From positions 124,001 to 188,000 of the forward strand of contig JAFLBS010000004.1 in the NCBI GenBank assembly GCA_017303755.1: a DNA stretch of 64,000 bases, read 5' to 3'. The DNA is from Flavobacteriales bacterium (GTDB lineage Bacteria > Bacteroidota > Bacteroidia > Flavobacteriales > Flavobacteriaceae). The position numbers were made by a program, and so were the translations under genes. This document shows positions 49,796 through 59,088 of this stretch, in pieces. Within the stretch, counting starts at the first letter, position 1. Each line of letters begins with the position of its first letter. Below the pieces are notes generated by a model. It was not told where the DNA came from. It did not search any database and saw nothing but the letters and a program-made list of their open reading frames with translations.

Positions 49796-49925
49796 TTTAC
49801 ACGAATTTCACTAATTTACACGAAATTCAATCTTATCTATTGAACAAGTCTGCAATAAGCAGATGAAATTTGTGTAATCAATTTAAACCCGATTATTGGT
49901 GTTAATTTGTGCAATTCATGACATT
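49796..49925. repeat. imperfect inverted repeat of the ACACGAATTT type
   Basis: ACACGAATTTCACTAATTTA, ACACGAAATTC at the left and GAAATTTGTGTAATC, GGTGTTAATTTGTGCAATTC at the right. The two sides are imperfect reverse complements around a loop near 49850. It fills the middle of the gap before lpdA. Confidence 0.7.
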
Positions 49926-50082
49926 TTTTTTTAATACATCCACATCAATAAACTTATATACGCATCCGCATTTTTAAAAATATTTCCGTAAATTCGCAAC
50001 TTCAAATTAATATAGAAAATCTTTTTTATGAAATGAGCTTTTAGCGAATTCCATTTTTACCTTTAAAAAAAAATATTAAAAA

Positions 50083-51471
50083 ATGAAATACGATATTATT
50101 GTTTTAGGAAGTGGTCCGGGCGGTTATGTAACAGCTATTCGTGCCTCACAATTAGGCTTTAAAGTGGCCGTTATTGAAAAAGAAAACTTAGGCGGAATTT
50201 GCTTGAATTGGGGTTGTATTCCCACCAAAGCATTGTTGAAATCAGCTCAGGTTTTTGATTACCTAAAACATGCTTCCGATTATGGTTTGACCGTAAAAGA
50301 ATTCGACAAAGACTTTAGCGCAGTAGTAAAACGTTCACGCGATGTTGCTGACGGAATGAGCAAAGGTGTTCAGTTCTTAATGAAAAAAAATAAAATTGAT
50401 GTGATTGATGGTTTCGGTAAAATCAAACCAGGCAAAAAAGTAGACGTTACAGCAGCCGATGGAAAAGTAACCGAATATTCTGCCGATCATATCATCATTG
50501 CAACGGGCGCACGTTCACGTGAATTACCTAATCTTCCACAAGATGGTGTAAAAGTAATTGGTTACCGTCAAGCAATGACGTTACCTTCTCAACCTAAAAA
50601 AATGATTGTAGTAGGTTCAGGTGCTATTGGTGTTGAATTCGCACATTTCTACAACTCAATGGGAACTGAAGTGACTATTGTTGAATTCATGCCGAACATC
50701 GTTCCTGTTGAAGACGAAGACATCTCCAAACAAATGGAACGTTCCATGAAAAAAGCAGGTGTTACAATCATGACTAATTCATCGGTAGAAAAAATTGACA
50801 CTTCTGGAAACGGAGTAAAAGCCTATGTAAAAACCGCAAAAGGTGAAGAAGTTTTAGAAGCTGACATTTTATTATCTGCAGTTGGAATCAAAACCAACAT
50901 CGAAAATATTGGTTTAGAAGAAGTTGGAATCGCTACAGATAAAGACAAAATCTTAGTAAATGCTTACAGCCAAACGAATGTTCCTGGTTATTACGCTATT
51001 GGCGATGTTACTCCAGGACAAGCTTTGGCTCACGTTGCTTCTGCAGAAGGAATCAACTGTGTAGAAAAAATAGCTGGTTTACATGTTGAACCAATCGATT
51101 ACGGTAATGTTCCAGGTTGTACCTACGCTATTCCAGAAATCGCTTCAGTTGGTTTAACAGAAAAACAAGCCAAAGAAAAAGGATACGAATTGAAAATTGG
51201 TAAATTCCCTTTCACAGCATCTGGAAAAGCAAAAGCAGCTGGAACTCCAGACGGATTTGTAAAAGTAATTTTTGATGCCAAATACGGCGAATGGTTAGGT
51301 TGTCACATGATTGGCGCTGGCGTAACCGATATGATTGCTGAAGCTGTGGTTGCTCGTAAATTAGAAACTACGGGTCACGAAATCTTAAAAGCAATCCATC
51401 CACACCCAACAATGAGTGAGGCAGTTATGGAAGCTGTGGCTGATGCGTATGGTGAAGTAATTCATTTATAA
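50083..51471 (+). CDS. lpdA: dihydrolipoyl dehydrogenase (E3)
   Basis: 462 residues, full length. FAD site LGSGPGGYVTAIRASQLG, redox disulfide GGICLNWGCIPTK, NAD site GSGAIGVEFAHFYNSMG, second FAD contact YYAIGDVTPGQALAHVASAE and the C-terminal catalytic His/Glu pair in HPHPTMSEAVMEA. It reoxidises dihydrolipoamide in 2-oxoacid dehydrogenase complexes or the glycine cleavage system. It stands alone here, so it may serve several complexes, possibly including the E1 at the left edge. Confidence 0.96.
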   Translation: MKYDIIVLGSGPGGYVTAIRASQLGFKVAVIEKENLGGICLNWGCIPTKALLKSAQVFDYLKHASDYGLTVKEFDKDFSAVVKRSRDVADGMSKGVQFLMKKNKIDVIDGFGKIKPGKKVDVTAADGKVTEYSADHIIIATGARSRELPNLPQDGVKVIGYRQAMTLPSQPKKMIVVGSGAIGVEFAHFYNSMGTEVTIVEFMPNIVPVEDEDISKQMERSMKKAGVTIMTNSSVEKIDTSGNGVKAYVKTAKGEEVLEADILLSAVGIKTNIENIGLEEVGIATDKDKILVNAYSQTNVPGYYAIGDVTPGQALAHVASAEGINCVEKIAGLHVEPIDYGNVPGCTYAIPEIASVGLTEKQAKEKGYELKIGKFPFTASGKAKAAGTPDGFVKVIFDAKYGEWLGCHMIGAGVTDMIAEAVVARKLETTGHEILKAIHPHPTMSEAVMEAVADAYGEVIHL

Positions 51472-51477
51472 TTTTTA

Positions 51478-51509
51478 GATCGTTAGATTTTTAGATTGTT
51501 AGATTATAA
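51478..51509. repeat. 8-bp-period tandem tract S5
   Basis: GATCGTTA, GATTTTTA, GATTGTTA, GATTATAA in 8-bp phase, 6 bp after the lpdA stop and before its terminator. Confidence 0.75.
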
Positions 51510-51513
51510 TATT

Positions 51514-51547
51514 AATCCGTTTGGTGAAAACTAAGCGGATTTTTTGT
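51514..51547 (+). terminator. intrinsic terminator of lpdA
   Basis: AATCCGTTTGGT-GAAA-ACTAAGCGGATT stem with G-U pairs, followed by TTTTTGTTT. Confidence 0.8.
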
Positions 51548-51682
51548 TTGACGACCTCTAACATACTGCAAAACAGCTTTATAACTTAAGTTGTTTTCCT
51601 ACAAAACAATAAAACTTTTGCTATTTTTTTGTCAAAAACTGCTAATTTGTTTAACTTTTTTAAAAATTAATTAAACAGTTCG

Positions 51683-51690
51683 TATATTTG
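51683..51690 (+). promoter_or_regulatory. TATATTTG -7 box of the T9SS gene at 51715
   Basis: Perfect TAnnTTTG match. Transcription would start near 51697, downstream of an in-frame ATG at 51688, which supports the ATG at 51715 as the true start. Confidence 0.6.
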
Positions 51691-51714
51691 TACATCAATC
51701 AAAATCAAAGTAGT

Positions 51715-52947
51715 ATGAAAAAGAAAATTGCAAAAATTGTTTTTATTGGGTTAACCTATTTGTTTTCAATACAAATTAATGCTCAAGAAGAAATCAAATT
51801 AATTGGTTTTACTTCCAATGGTCAAACTATTGACAACTTGGTGAAATGGAACGCCGGTGAAACTACTTATCTTGAAACTAACCCAGTAGATTATATAGGT
51901 GTTTTGGTGGGTTCGTCGGTGTATAATTCAAAAATTGGAGAATACTATTCGAGAGTTTTAATTTCAGAAAATGAAGACTACATCAGCAAAATGTTGAAGT
52001 ACCAGACACTCAACAATTCGTTTTTACTAACCGATGTTACTAGTGTATACAATGGCTCAGCTGAAGTGGACATGCAAACGGGTCTTTTGTATTCTTACGA
52101 TGGTGATTTGGACAATAACATATACCTCAACAGGTATGATCCTGTTACTCAAACTTCCACCAATTTGGGGTACTACAATTTTACAGAAGAAGTATTCTTC
52201 TTTCCCGATTCGAGTTGCTATGATTCGGATGCAGGAATTTACTATTTCATTGTACAAGGAAATGAGGGTAAAAAATTAGTGAAATCAACAATAACCAATG
52301 ATAGTTTTACCTACACTTTAATCCCTTTATTAGGAGAAGACATCATAGGTAATATTGGTTTAGAATACAGCAACGAAGAGAATACGATTCATCTCATCTA
52401 TCCTGAATTCAATTCTGAAACAAGTACATCAACCATGAATGTCGGAAAATTGAATCCAGAAACAGGAGAAATCACTAATCTTTTGAATATTGCTGAGATT
52501 TCGGCGCTTCAATTATTCAACAGAACCTACGATCAAAATACAGAAACGTTAGTATTTATAGGCGTAAATTTAGATAATGAACAACGTTTGTATCTATACA
52601 ATACTATAACTAATCAAATTTCCAATGAATCGCTTCCGCAAAATCTCTTACTTGAAATTGAAGCAGACAATTATGAGTATGCCCAAGCTCGTTATGCATT
52701 AGGAATTACAGAAGTTCTTTCAACCTCGCTATCGATACTCCCAAATCCAGCCAAAGATTCTTTTACAGTACAGTTTGATGGTAGAGATTCTGAATATGAA
52801 TTGTTTGATTTAGTTGGAAAATCGGTTCAAAAAGGAACCGTTCAAAGTGGACAAGAAATCAATGTAGACCAATTAAACAAAGGAGTTTATGTTCTCAATA
52901 TAAAATCAGAATCTTTTAATGAAAACAAAAAGGTTGTCATTCAATAA
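51715..52947 (+). CDS. secreted T9SS type-A sorting-domain protein, unknown
   Basis: 410 residues from MKKKIAKIVFIGLTYLFS (signal peptide ending INAQ). The middle (about 30-335) has repeated strand motifs (GLLYSYDGDLDNNIYLNRYD, GIYYFIVQGNEGKKL, NTIHLIYPEFNS, ETLVFIGVNLDNEQRLYLYN) suggesting a beta-propeller. The last ~75 residues are a T9SS tail (LSILPNPAKDSFTVQF, ELFDLVGKSVQ, GVYVLNIKSE). Exported across the outer membrane by the type IX system; target unknown. A terminator separates it from the CotH gene. Confidence 0.8.
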   Translation: MKKKIAKIVFIGLTYLFSIQINAQEEIKLIGFTSNGQTIDNLVKWNAGETTYLETNPVDYIGVLVGSSVYNSKIGEYYSRVLISENEDYISKMLKYQTLNNSFLLTDVTSVYNGSAEVDMQTGLLYSYDGDLDNNIYLNRYDPVTQTSTNLGYYNFTEEVFFFPDSSCYDSDAGIYYFIVQGNEGKKLVKSTITNDSFTYTLIPLLGEDIIGNIGLEYSNEENTIHLIYPEFNSETSTSTMNVGKLNPETGEITNLLNIAEISALQLFNRTYDQNTETLVFIGVNLDNEQRLYLYNTITNQISNESLPQNLLLEIEADNYEYAQARYALGITEVLSTSLSILPNPAKDSFTVQFDGRDSEYELFDLVGKSVQKGTVQSGQEINVDQLNKGVYVLNIKSESFNENKKVVIQ

Positions 52948-52966
52948 GTTGAATTATTTAAAAACC

Positions 52967-52997
52967 AAATCCGTCCAACAAGGCGGATTTTTTTTAT
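52967..52997 (+). terminator. terminator between two T9SS genes
   Basis: AAATCCG ... CGGATTT stem followed by eight T. Confidence 0.75.
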
Positions 52998-53038
52998 TGC
53001 CAACATTACACTATTTTTATAAACGCAAAGACACATTT

Positions 53039-55114
53039 ATGAAAAAAAATTACTTTTTAATTGCCTTATTTTTAATTCTGAATTCGGCTTTTTCGCAAAC
53101 CTTTTCAGGTTCAACTGGTGCTATTTCAGATGATGGACAACCCAACGAATATACACTAACAGCTTCAGGATTATCTGCTTCTACATTAACTAATTCCTAC
53201 GGACTGACACAAGTTTGCCTTAATTTGACTCACACTTGGGATTCAGATTTAAATGTGTTTTTAGTTGCGCCCGACGGAACTTCGGTAAATCTTTTTTCAG
53301 GCGTGGGTGGCGACGGTGACAATTTTACCAACACCTGTTTGAATCAATCCGTTACAACTTCAATAAATGCTGGTTCACCACCTTACACGGGTACTTTCAA
53401 GCCTCAAGAAACATTAGGAAATGTAAACAATGGTCAAAACGGAAATGGCCTTTGGAAGTTACGCATTATCGACACGTATGCTTTTGCCGACACAGGTTCG
53501 GTACTCAGTTGGAGTATTACTTTCGGAAACAACGCACCTACTCCATTTGCTTTTACTACTTCAAATTTGCCTATTGTAATTATCAATACCAATGGTGTTC
53601 CTATTCAAGACGAACCCTCCATCAACGCTACAATGGGAATCATTTATAACGGAGAAGGAAATATAAATTCGGTTACCGATACACCTAATGATTATAATGG
53701 AAACATATTAATCGAATACCGTGGAAATTATTCTCAAACCTTACCACAAAAACCCTATAAAATTGAAACAATTGATGCTACTAATGCCGAATTAGATGTG
53801 TCGATTTTAGGAATGCCCGAAGAACACGATTGGGCTTTAATCGCCAATTACAACGATAAAGTATTCATGCGAAACACTTTAGCTTACTCTCTATTTAATC
53901 AAATGGGACATTATGCTGCGCGTCATCGTTATTGCGAAGTAATCATAAATGGAAGTTATCAAGGTGTATTTATTCTAATGGAAACGCTCAAACGCGACAA
54001 CAACCGAATTGATATTGCCAAACTTGATCCTGACGAAAACTCAGGCTTAAATTTAACAGGCGGTTATATATTAAAGAATGATTTATGGAGTCCAGAGGAT
54101 AGTTGGCTACTCAATTACCATCCTATTGATCATCCAGAACTGGATGTACACTTGGTATATGATTACCCAAAACCAGATGACATTTCTCCCCAGCAACAAA
54201 CCTACATTCAGGATTTCATCAACGACTACGAAACGGCGTTATACAGTACTGACTTTGCTTCTACTACGTCTGGTTACCGAAATTTTATCGATACGAATTC
54301 ATTTATTGATTATTTCATTATTAATGAATTATCGCGAAATAACGACGGATTCAAGAAAAGTAGTTACTTCCATAAAGATAAAAACAGTGCGTCTCAAATT
54401 GCAAAACTAAAAGCTGGACCAGTTTGGGATTTTGATTGGGCATGGAAAAACATCAACGAATGTTTTCTAACAACGGTAACTGATGGATCGGGTTGGATTC
54501 ACTTGATTAACGACTGTAATCCAGACAGTAATTCTACGGGTTGGTACGTGCGTTTACTACAAGATCCAAGCTTCCAATCGGAACTACATTGCAGATGGAT
54601 TGAATTGCGTGCAACTATTTTGAGCGAAACAGCTTTAAACAACTACATTGACCAAACAGCTCTTTATTTGCAAGATGCTCAAGCAAGACATTTTGAACGT
54701 TGGGGAAATCTCGGAATCAGTACGGGCACACCTGAAATTGATCCTGATCCTGCCACTTTTGAAGGCCAAATCATTAAATTTAAAAACTGGATTACCACAC
54801 GAATCGCTTGGTTGGATGCCAATATGCCTGGAGATATTACAAATTGTTCATTAGCAACAACAGAAAATACTAAAGAAAAACTATTGTTATATCCTAATCC
54901 AACAAACAATAGTTTCGTAATTTCTATTCCAAATCAATTTGAAGCTACCGAAGGACATTTAACTATTTTTGATGCTTTAGGAAGAATGATAGTAAATACA
55001 ACCATAGAAAATTGGGACAAAGCTACTGATGTCACTCACATGAATGCAGGAATATATACGGTTCAGTTACTAATAAGTGATAAGAAATACACTTCCCAAC
55101 TCATTATTAATTAA
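53039..55114 (+). CDS. secreted CotH-family protein with P domain and T9SS tail
   Basis: 691 residues from MKKNYFLIALFLILNSAFSQ. Upstream in-frame codons from 52919 overlap the previous gene and terminator, so they are excluded. A proprotein-convertase P-like domain covers about 21-165 (VCLNLTHTWDSDLNVFLVAP, NGQNGNGLWKLRIIDTYA). The CotH kinase domain covers about 175-560 (EYRGNYSQTLPQKPYKIE, HDWALIANYNDKVFMRNTLA, GPVWDFDWAWKN). The last ~80 residues are a T9SS tail (LLLYPNPTNNSFVIS). CotH proteins are protein kinases in spores and some bacteria; activity here is untested. Confidence 0.88.
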   Translation: MKKNYFLIALFLILNSAFSQTFSGSTGAISDDGQPNEYTLTASGLSASTLTNSYGLTQVCLNLTHTWDSDLNVFLVAPDGTSVNLFSGVGGDGDNFTNTCLNQSVTTSINAGSPPYTGTFKPQETLGNVNNGQNGNGLWKLRIIDTYAFADTGSVLSWSITFGNNAPTPFAFTTSNLPIVIINTNGVPIQDEPSINATMGIIYNGEGNINSVTDTPNDYNGNILIEYRGNYSQTLPQKPYKIETIDATNAELDVSILGMPEEHDWALIANYNDKVFMRNTLAYSLFNQMGHYAARHRYCEVIINGSYQGVFILMETLKRDNNRIDIAKLDPDENSGLNLTGGYILKNDLWSPEDSWLLNYHPIDHPELDVHLVYDYPKPDDISPQQQTYIQDFINDYETALYSTDFASTTSGYRNFIDTNSFIDYFIINELSRNNDGFKKSSYFHKDKNSASQIAKLKAGPVWDFDWAWKNINECFLTTVTDGSGWIHLINDCNPDSNSTGWYVRLLQDPSFQSELHCRWIELRATILSETALNNYIDQTALYLQDAQARHFERWGNLGISTGTPEIDPDPATFEGQIIKFKNWITTRIAWLDANMPGDITNCSLATTENTKEKLLLYPNPTNNSFVISIPNQFEATEGHLTIFDALGRMIVNTTIENWDKATDVTHMNAGIYTVQLLISDKKYTSQLIIN

Positions 55115-55168
55115 CTTTTAACTCTCATCTAACTACTCGTTCTTATCAATTCAAACTACTTATTTCTC

Positions 55169-55176
55169 TATATTTG
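55169..55176 (+). promoter_or_regulatory. TATATTTG -7 box of the M28 peptidase gene
   Basis: Perfect TAnnTTTG match 23 bp upstream of the ATG at 55199. Confidence 0.6.
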
Positions 55177-55198
55177 CTCGGTTTTAAAAAAAATTACA

Positions 55199-57421
55199 AT
55201 GACACCATTTAATACCCAAAAATTTGCTCATATAGTTGTAAGCGTATTGCTTATGACAACGCTTTCATTCGCTCAGGAACGCAACCTCAAAAACATCAAA
55301 AAACTGACTTTCGGTGGTGATAATGCAGAAGCCTATTTTAGTCCAGATGGAAAAAACTTAACACTCCAAATCACCAATACAGCTTTTGGAGTTCCTTGTG
55401 ATCAGATTTTTATGTTGGATTTGAATAATCCTGATGGTCTGAAACCCATTTCAAACGGTAAAGGTCGCACAACTTGTTCCTATTTCTTGCCCGATGGAAA
55501 GCATATTTTGTACGCATCAACTCATGAAGGAAACGAAGCATGTCCTCTTCCACCAAAATCGAAAGACGGAAAATACGTTTGGGCTGTGTATCCTGAATTT
55601 GATATTTATATTTCTGATTTAGAAGGAAAAATAGTTAAAAAACTAACCGATTCTCCTGGTTACGACGCTGAAGCTGTGGTTTCTCCTGACGGGAAAAAAA
55701 TTGCTTTTACCAGCACTCGAAGTGGCGATTTAGAGTTATGGGTCATGGATATCGATGGAAGCAACTTGAAACAAATCACTTCAGGTTTGGGCTACGATGG
55801 CGGAAGTTTCTTTTCTCCTGATAGTAAAAAACTCGTATTTCGATCATCTCGACCTAAAACAGACGAAGCCATTAAAGAATATAAAGATTTACTTCGTGAA
55901 AATATAGTAGCTCCTACCGAAATGGAAATCTACACGTGTAATATCGACGGAACCGATTTAAAACAAATAACTAATTTAGGTAAAGCCAATTGGGCGCCGT
56001 TCTTTCATCCTTCTGGGAAAAAGATCATCTTTTCATCGAATCATCATTCCACTCGTGGTTATGATTTTCAATTGTATATGATCGACACCAATGGTGAAAA
56101 CTTAAAACAAATCACGTACGAAAGTGAGTTTAATGCTTTTCCAATGTTTTCTCCTGATGGAAAAAAACTGGTTTTCTCCAGTAATCGTCAGCAAGAAAGA
56201 GCACGTGAGACGAACGTTTTTATAGCTGATTGGGTGGATTCAGATGAAACAGAATACGCTAATCCAACCGAACTTAAAAAACACATTTCGTATTTGGCTT
56301 CCGACGAACTAAAAGGCCGTTTAACAGGTTCGAAAGAAGAAAAAATAGCTTCCGACTATTTATCAAAACAGCTGAAATTACTAGGATTGCAACCTTTTGA
56401 AAAAAATAGTTACACTCAGAATTTTGATTATAAAGTGCGTTTAAATCCGCATGATTCTCTTGATACCAAAGCCAATTCGGGTAGAAATGTAATTGGTTAT
56501 TTAGACAATAAAGCATCCAAAACAATAGTTATTGGCGCGCATTACGATCATTTAGGATTGAACGAACACAACAATTCAACCAAACCCAATTCAAAAGGCG
56601 AAATCCACAATGGCGCCGACGACAATGCTTCGGGTGTAGCCGCAGTTTTAGAATTAGCCCGAATGTATGCTAAAAACAAAACTGTTGAAAATGTAAATTA
56701 TGTTTTTGCATTATTTTCTGGAGAAGAAGATGGACTTATTGGTTCCAAAAAACTAGCCGAAACCATCAAAACCAAATACCCAAATGTAGTGGCAATGCTC
56801 AACATGGACATGGTAGGACGATTGAACGACAAAAAAGAAATGACCGTTGGCGGTGTCGGATCAAGTCCGATTTTTACCCAATTAGTAGAAAAAAATAAAC
56901 CAGCTGGATTCAATATCACCTTGGATCAAAGCGGAATTGGACCATCTGATCATACTTCGTTCTATTTAAAAGACATTCCAGTATTGTTTTTCTTTACAGG
57001 AACACACGCTGATTACCATAAGCCTTCTGATGATGAAGACAAAATCAGTTATTATGGTGTAAAAAACATAACGGATTATGCTTTTAGAATCATTAGCGAT
57101 TTGAGCAATCAAACTACCATTGAGTTCACTAAAACCAAAATGAACGCCGAAAAAACACGTCCAAAATACAAAGTAACTTTGGGTGTAATGCCTGATTATA
57201 CTGATCACGGCGATGGTTTGCACATAGATGGTGTAACCGATGGTCGCCCAGCACAAATAGCCGGAATCATGGAAGGTGACATCATTACCAAAATCGGAAC
57301 TTGCGACATCAAAGAAGTGTACTCGTATATGGAATGTTTGGGCAAGATCAATGCTGGTGATGAATTACCTGTGACTTTCAAACGCAATGGCGAAATAAAA
57401 ACCGTAACTGTTAAATTTTAA
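55199..57421 (+). CDS. M28 metallopeptidase with TolB-like propeller and PDZ domain
   Basis: 740 residues. Signal peptide about 1-25 (TLSFAQ). A WD40-like/TolB propeller covers about 30-345 with repeated FSPDGKKL-type blades (AEAVVSPDGKKIAFTSTRSG, SFFSPDSKKLVFRSSR, FPMFSPDGKKLVFSSNRQQ). The M28 di-zinc peptidase domain covers about 360-640 with ligands HYDHLG, GADDNASG, GEEDG, DMVGRLN and SDHTSFY. The C-terminal PDZ covers about 660-740 (GVTDGRPAQIAGIMEGDIIT). A periplasmic or outer-membrane aminopeptidase combining substrate recruitment and cleavage; this triple layout is known in Bacteroidota. Confidence 0.92.
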   Translation: MTPFNTQKFAHIVVSVLLMTTLSFAQERNLKNIKKLTFGGDNAEAYFSPDGKNLTLQITNTAFGVPCDQIFMLDLNNPDGLKPISNGKGRTTCSYFLPDGKHILYASTHEGNEACPLPPKSKDGKYVWAVYPEFDIYISDLEGKIVKKLTDSPGYDAEAVVSPDGKKIAFTSTRSGDLELWVMDIDGSNLKQITSGLGYDGGSFFSPDSKKLVFRSSRPKTDEAIKEYKDLLRENIVAPTEMEIYTCNIDGTDLKQITNLGKANWAPFFHPSGKKIIFSSNHHSTRGYDFQLYMIDTNGENLKQITYESEFNAFPMFSPDGKKLVFSSNRQQERARETNVFIADWVDSDETEYANPTELKKHISYLASDELKGRLTGSKEEKIASDYLSKQLKLLGLQPFEKNSYTQNFDYKVRLNPHDSLDTKANSGRNVIGYLDNKASKTIVIGAHYDHLGLNEHNNSTKPNSKGEIHNGADDNASGVAAVLELARMYAKNKTVENVNYVFALFSGEEDGLIGSKKLAETIKTKYPNVVAMLNMDMVGRLNDKKEMTVGGVGSSPIFTQLVEKNKPAGFNITLDQSGIGPSDHTSFYLKDIPVLFFFTGTHADYHKPSDDEDKISYYGVKNITDYAFRIISDLSNQTTIEFTKTKMNAEKTRPKYKVTLGVMPDYTDHGDGLHIDGVTDGRPAQIAGIMEGDIITKIGTCDIKEVYSYMECLGKINAGDELPVTFKRNGEIKTVTVKF

Positions 57422-57437
57422 ATTAATACCTTATACA

Positions 57438-58142
57438 ATGAAAACATTAAAAACACTATTGACTCTTATCACTCTTTTTAGTTCAACTCTTTTTTACGCC
57501 CAAAATGGTTTCATAGAAATTGAAGTCACTGATTCAATTTCTCTCAAAGCCATAAGTTATGAGTACACGATTTCGACTGAAAAGGATTATTATGGTGTTG
57601 TAGAGGAAGTGGATTATGAAGCCGATGAGAACATCAATAAGATGAAATCTGAGAACAAAGAAAAAATGGCGCTCACCAATGCTGAAACTTTTCTCAAAAA
57701 TAATAAATTTAAATACGAGTCTTTAGAAAACAGTAATTACAACATTAACAGTACTCGATTTGGATTTAATCTTGATACAAATGGTTTCAAAGTATTTGTG
57801 AGTTCAATAGCCGATTTAAAGAAAATCGCAACTGAGCTAAAAGGAGCTGAAGGAATTACAGGTACTATTTCAAAGGTGAATTACGAGGATTCTAAGAGTT
57901 TTGAAGATGCTTTAATCAAGAGTGTAATCGATAAAGGAAAAGTGAAAGCTCAAAAAATTGCTTCTTTTTCTGGATTAACTTTAGGTAAAATAATAGAGAT
58001 TAAAGAGAAAGATAGTTTTGCGGGAGACGATTTTATGTCTATGATACAATCTCTACAAAAATTAGGTAAAAACTGGCTTGATAATAACGTATTGAGTAAA
58101 AGCTATTCTAAAACCTATATAATAAAATTTAAGGCCGAATAA
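57438..58142 (+). CDS. secreted SIMPL/DUF541-like protein
   Basis: 234 residues. Signal peptide 1-21 (STLFYAQ). The mature part shows the SIMPL-type layout: EIEVTDSISLKAISYEYTIS, a central helix, and ALIKSVIDKGKVKAQKIASFSGLTLGKIIEI near the C-terminus, where the KA..IA...G..LG.I pattern is diagnostic. Function unknown, envelope-associated. It follows the peptidase by 16 bp, so likely co-transcribed; terminator after. Confidence 0.72.
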   Translation: MKTLKTLLTLITLFSSTLFYAQNGFIEIEVTDSISLKAISYEYTISTEKDYYGVVEEVDYEADENINKMKSENKEKMALTNAETFLKNNKFKYESLENSNYNINSTRFGFNLDTNGFKVFVSSIADLKKIATELKGAEGITGTISKVNYEDSKSFEDALIKSVIDKGKVKAQKIASFSGLTLGKIIEIKEKDSFAGDDFMSMIQSLQKLGKNWLDNNVLSKSYSKTYIIKFKAE

Positions 58143-58160
58143 GATTTCTCAAAAGAAAGA

Positions 58161-58196
58161 AAAATCCGCTCCGAATCATCAGAGCGGATTTTTTTG
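58161..58196 (+). terminator. terminator of the M28 peptidase operon
   Basis: AAATCCGCTC / GAGCGGATTT, 10-bp stem, followed by a T-run. Confidence 0.85.
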
Positions 58197-58239
58197 TTAT
58201 TTAGCATTAAAAGTAATTGAAAATATCCAACTAAACCAA

Positions 58240-58269
58240 TTGAAAATCAAATAAATAATCGTAAATTTG
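58240..58269 (+). promoter_or_regulatory. promoter of the mlaEFD-type operon
   Basis: TTG (58240-58242), 19 bp spacer, TAAATTTG (58262-58269). This is the best full promoter match in the window, 36 bp upstream of the ATG at 58306. Confidence 0.7.
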
Positions 58270-58305
58270 AGTAAACCGTTTCATTTTGAAACTAATTCGT
58301 GAAAA

Positions 58306-59088
58306 ATGAAGGTTCCTTTCAAAATACCCGATTCAGCTCAACCTTTCTTTATAGAAATAGGTGAAATCTCTTTTTTTGCTGGTAAATTTTTCAAAGAAGT
58401 AGTTAAAAGTCCATTTGAATTTAAAGAATTCATTCGCCAATGTTATTATATGGGTAATCGCTCATTGCTCCTAGTTGGTGTAACTGGATTTATCATCGGC
58501 TTAGTCTTTACGTTACAATCACGACCAACTTTAGAAAACTTTGGCGCTGCATCGTGGATTCCTTCTATGGTTAGCGTTTCCATAATTAGAGAAATTGGTC
58601 CAATCATAACCGCTTTAATTTGTGCGGGAAGAATTGGTTCCGGAATTGGAGCTGAGTTAGGTTCAATGCGCGTTACAGAGCAAATCGACGCTATGGAAGT
58701 TTCGGGCACAAATCCGTTTAAATATTTAGTTGTTACCCGAATTTTAGCCACTACTTTAATGTTGCCACTGTTGGTATTCTTTGGTGATGTAATTGCCATT
58801 TACGGCTCATTTTTGGTTGAAAATTTCAAAGGTGATGTTTCGTTAACTTTATATACCAATCAAGTAATTAATATTTTAGAATTTAGCGATATAATTCCTT
58901 CTACAATCAAAAGTTTTTTCTTCGGGTTTGCAATTGGTTTGGTTGGTTGTTTCAAAGGCTACAATTGCAAAAAAGGAACTGCTGGTGTAGGAAAAGCGGC
59001 CAATGCAGCTGTAGTTTACACCTCAATGCTATTGTTTGTTATCGATTTTGTAGCCGTTTTTGTAACTAATATTTTTTACGATTTATGA
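58306..59088 (+). CDS. mlaE: MlaE-family ABC transporter permease
   Basis: 260 residues with about five transmembrane helices. Signatures are VTGFIIGLVFTLQSRPTL, REIGPIITALICAGRIGSGI and GAELGSMRVTEQIDAMEVSG, all diagnostic of the MlaE/YrbE permease. With the ATPase and MCE protein that follow it moves phospholipids between the inner and outer membrane to keep outer-membrane asymmetry. It overlaps the ATPase gene by 4 bp. Confidence 0.93.
   Translation: MKVPFKIPDSAQPFFIEIGEISFFAGKFFKEVVKSPFEFKEFIRQCYYMGNRSLLLVGVTGFIIGLVFTLQSRPTLENFGAASWIPSMVSVSIIREIGPIITALICAGRIGSGIGAELGSMRVTEQIDAMEVSGTNPFKYLVVTRILATTLMLPLLVFFGDVIAIYGSFLVENFKGDVSLTLYTNQVINILEFSDIIPSTIKSFFFGFAIGLVGCFKGYNCKKGTAGVGKAANAAVVYTSMLLFVIDFVAVFVTNIFYDL

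Noticed and set aside
52919-53038. 40-codon upstream extension of the CotH protein
   Set aside because: It overlaps the end of the previous gene and its terminator, and a clean signal peptide begins at 53039.
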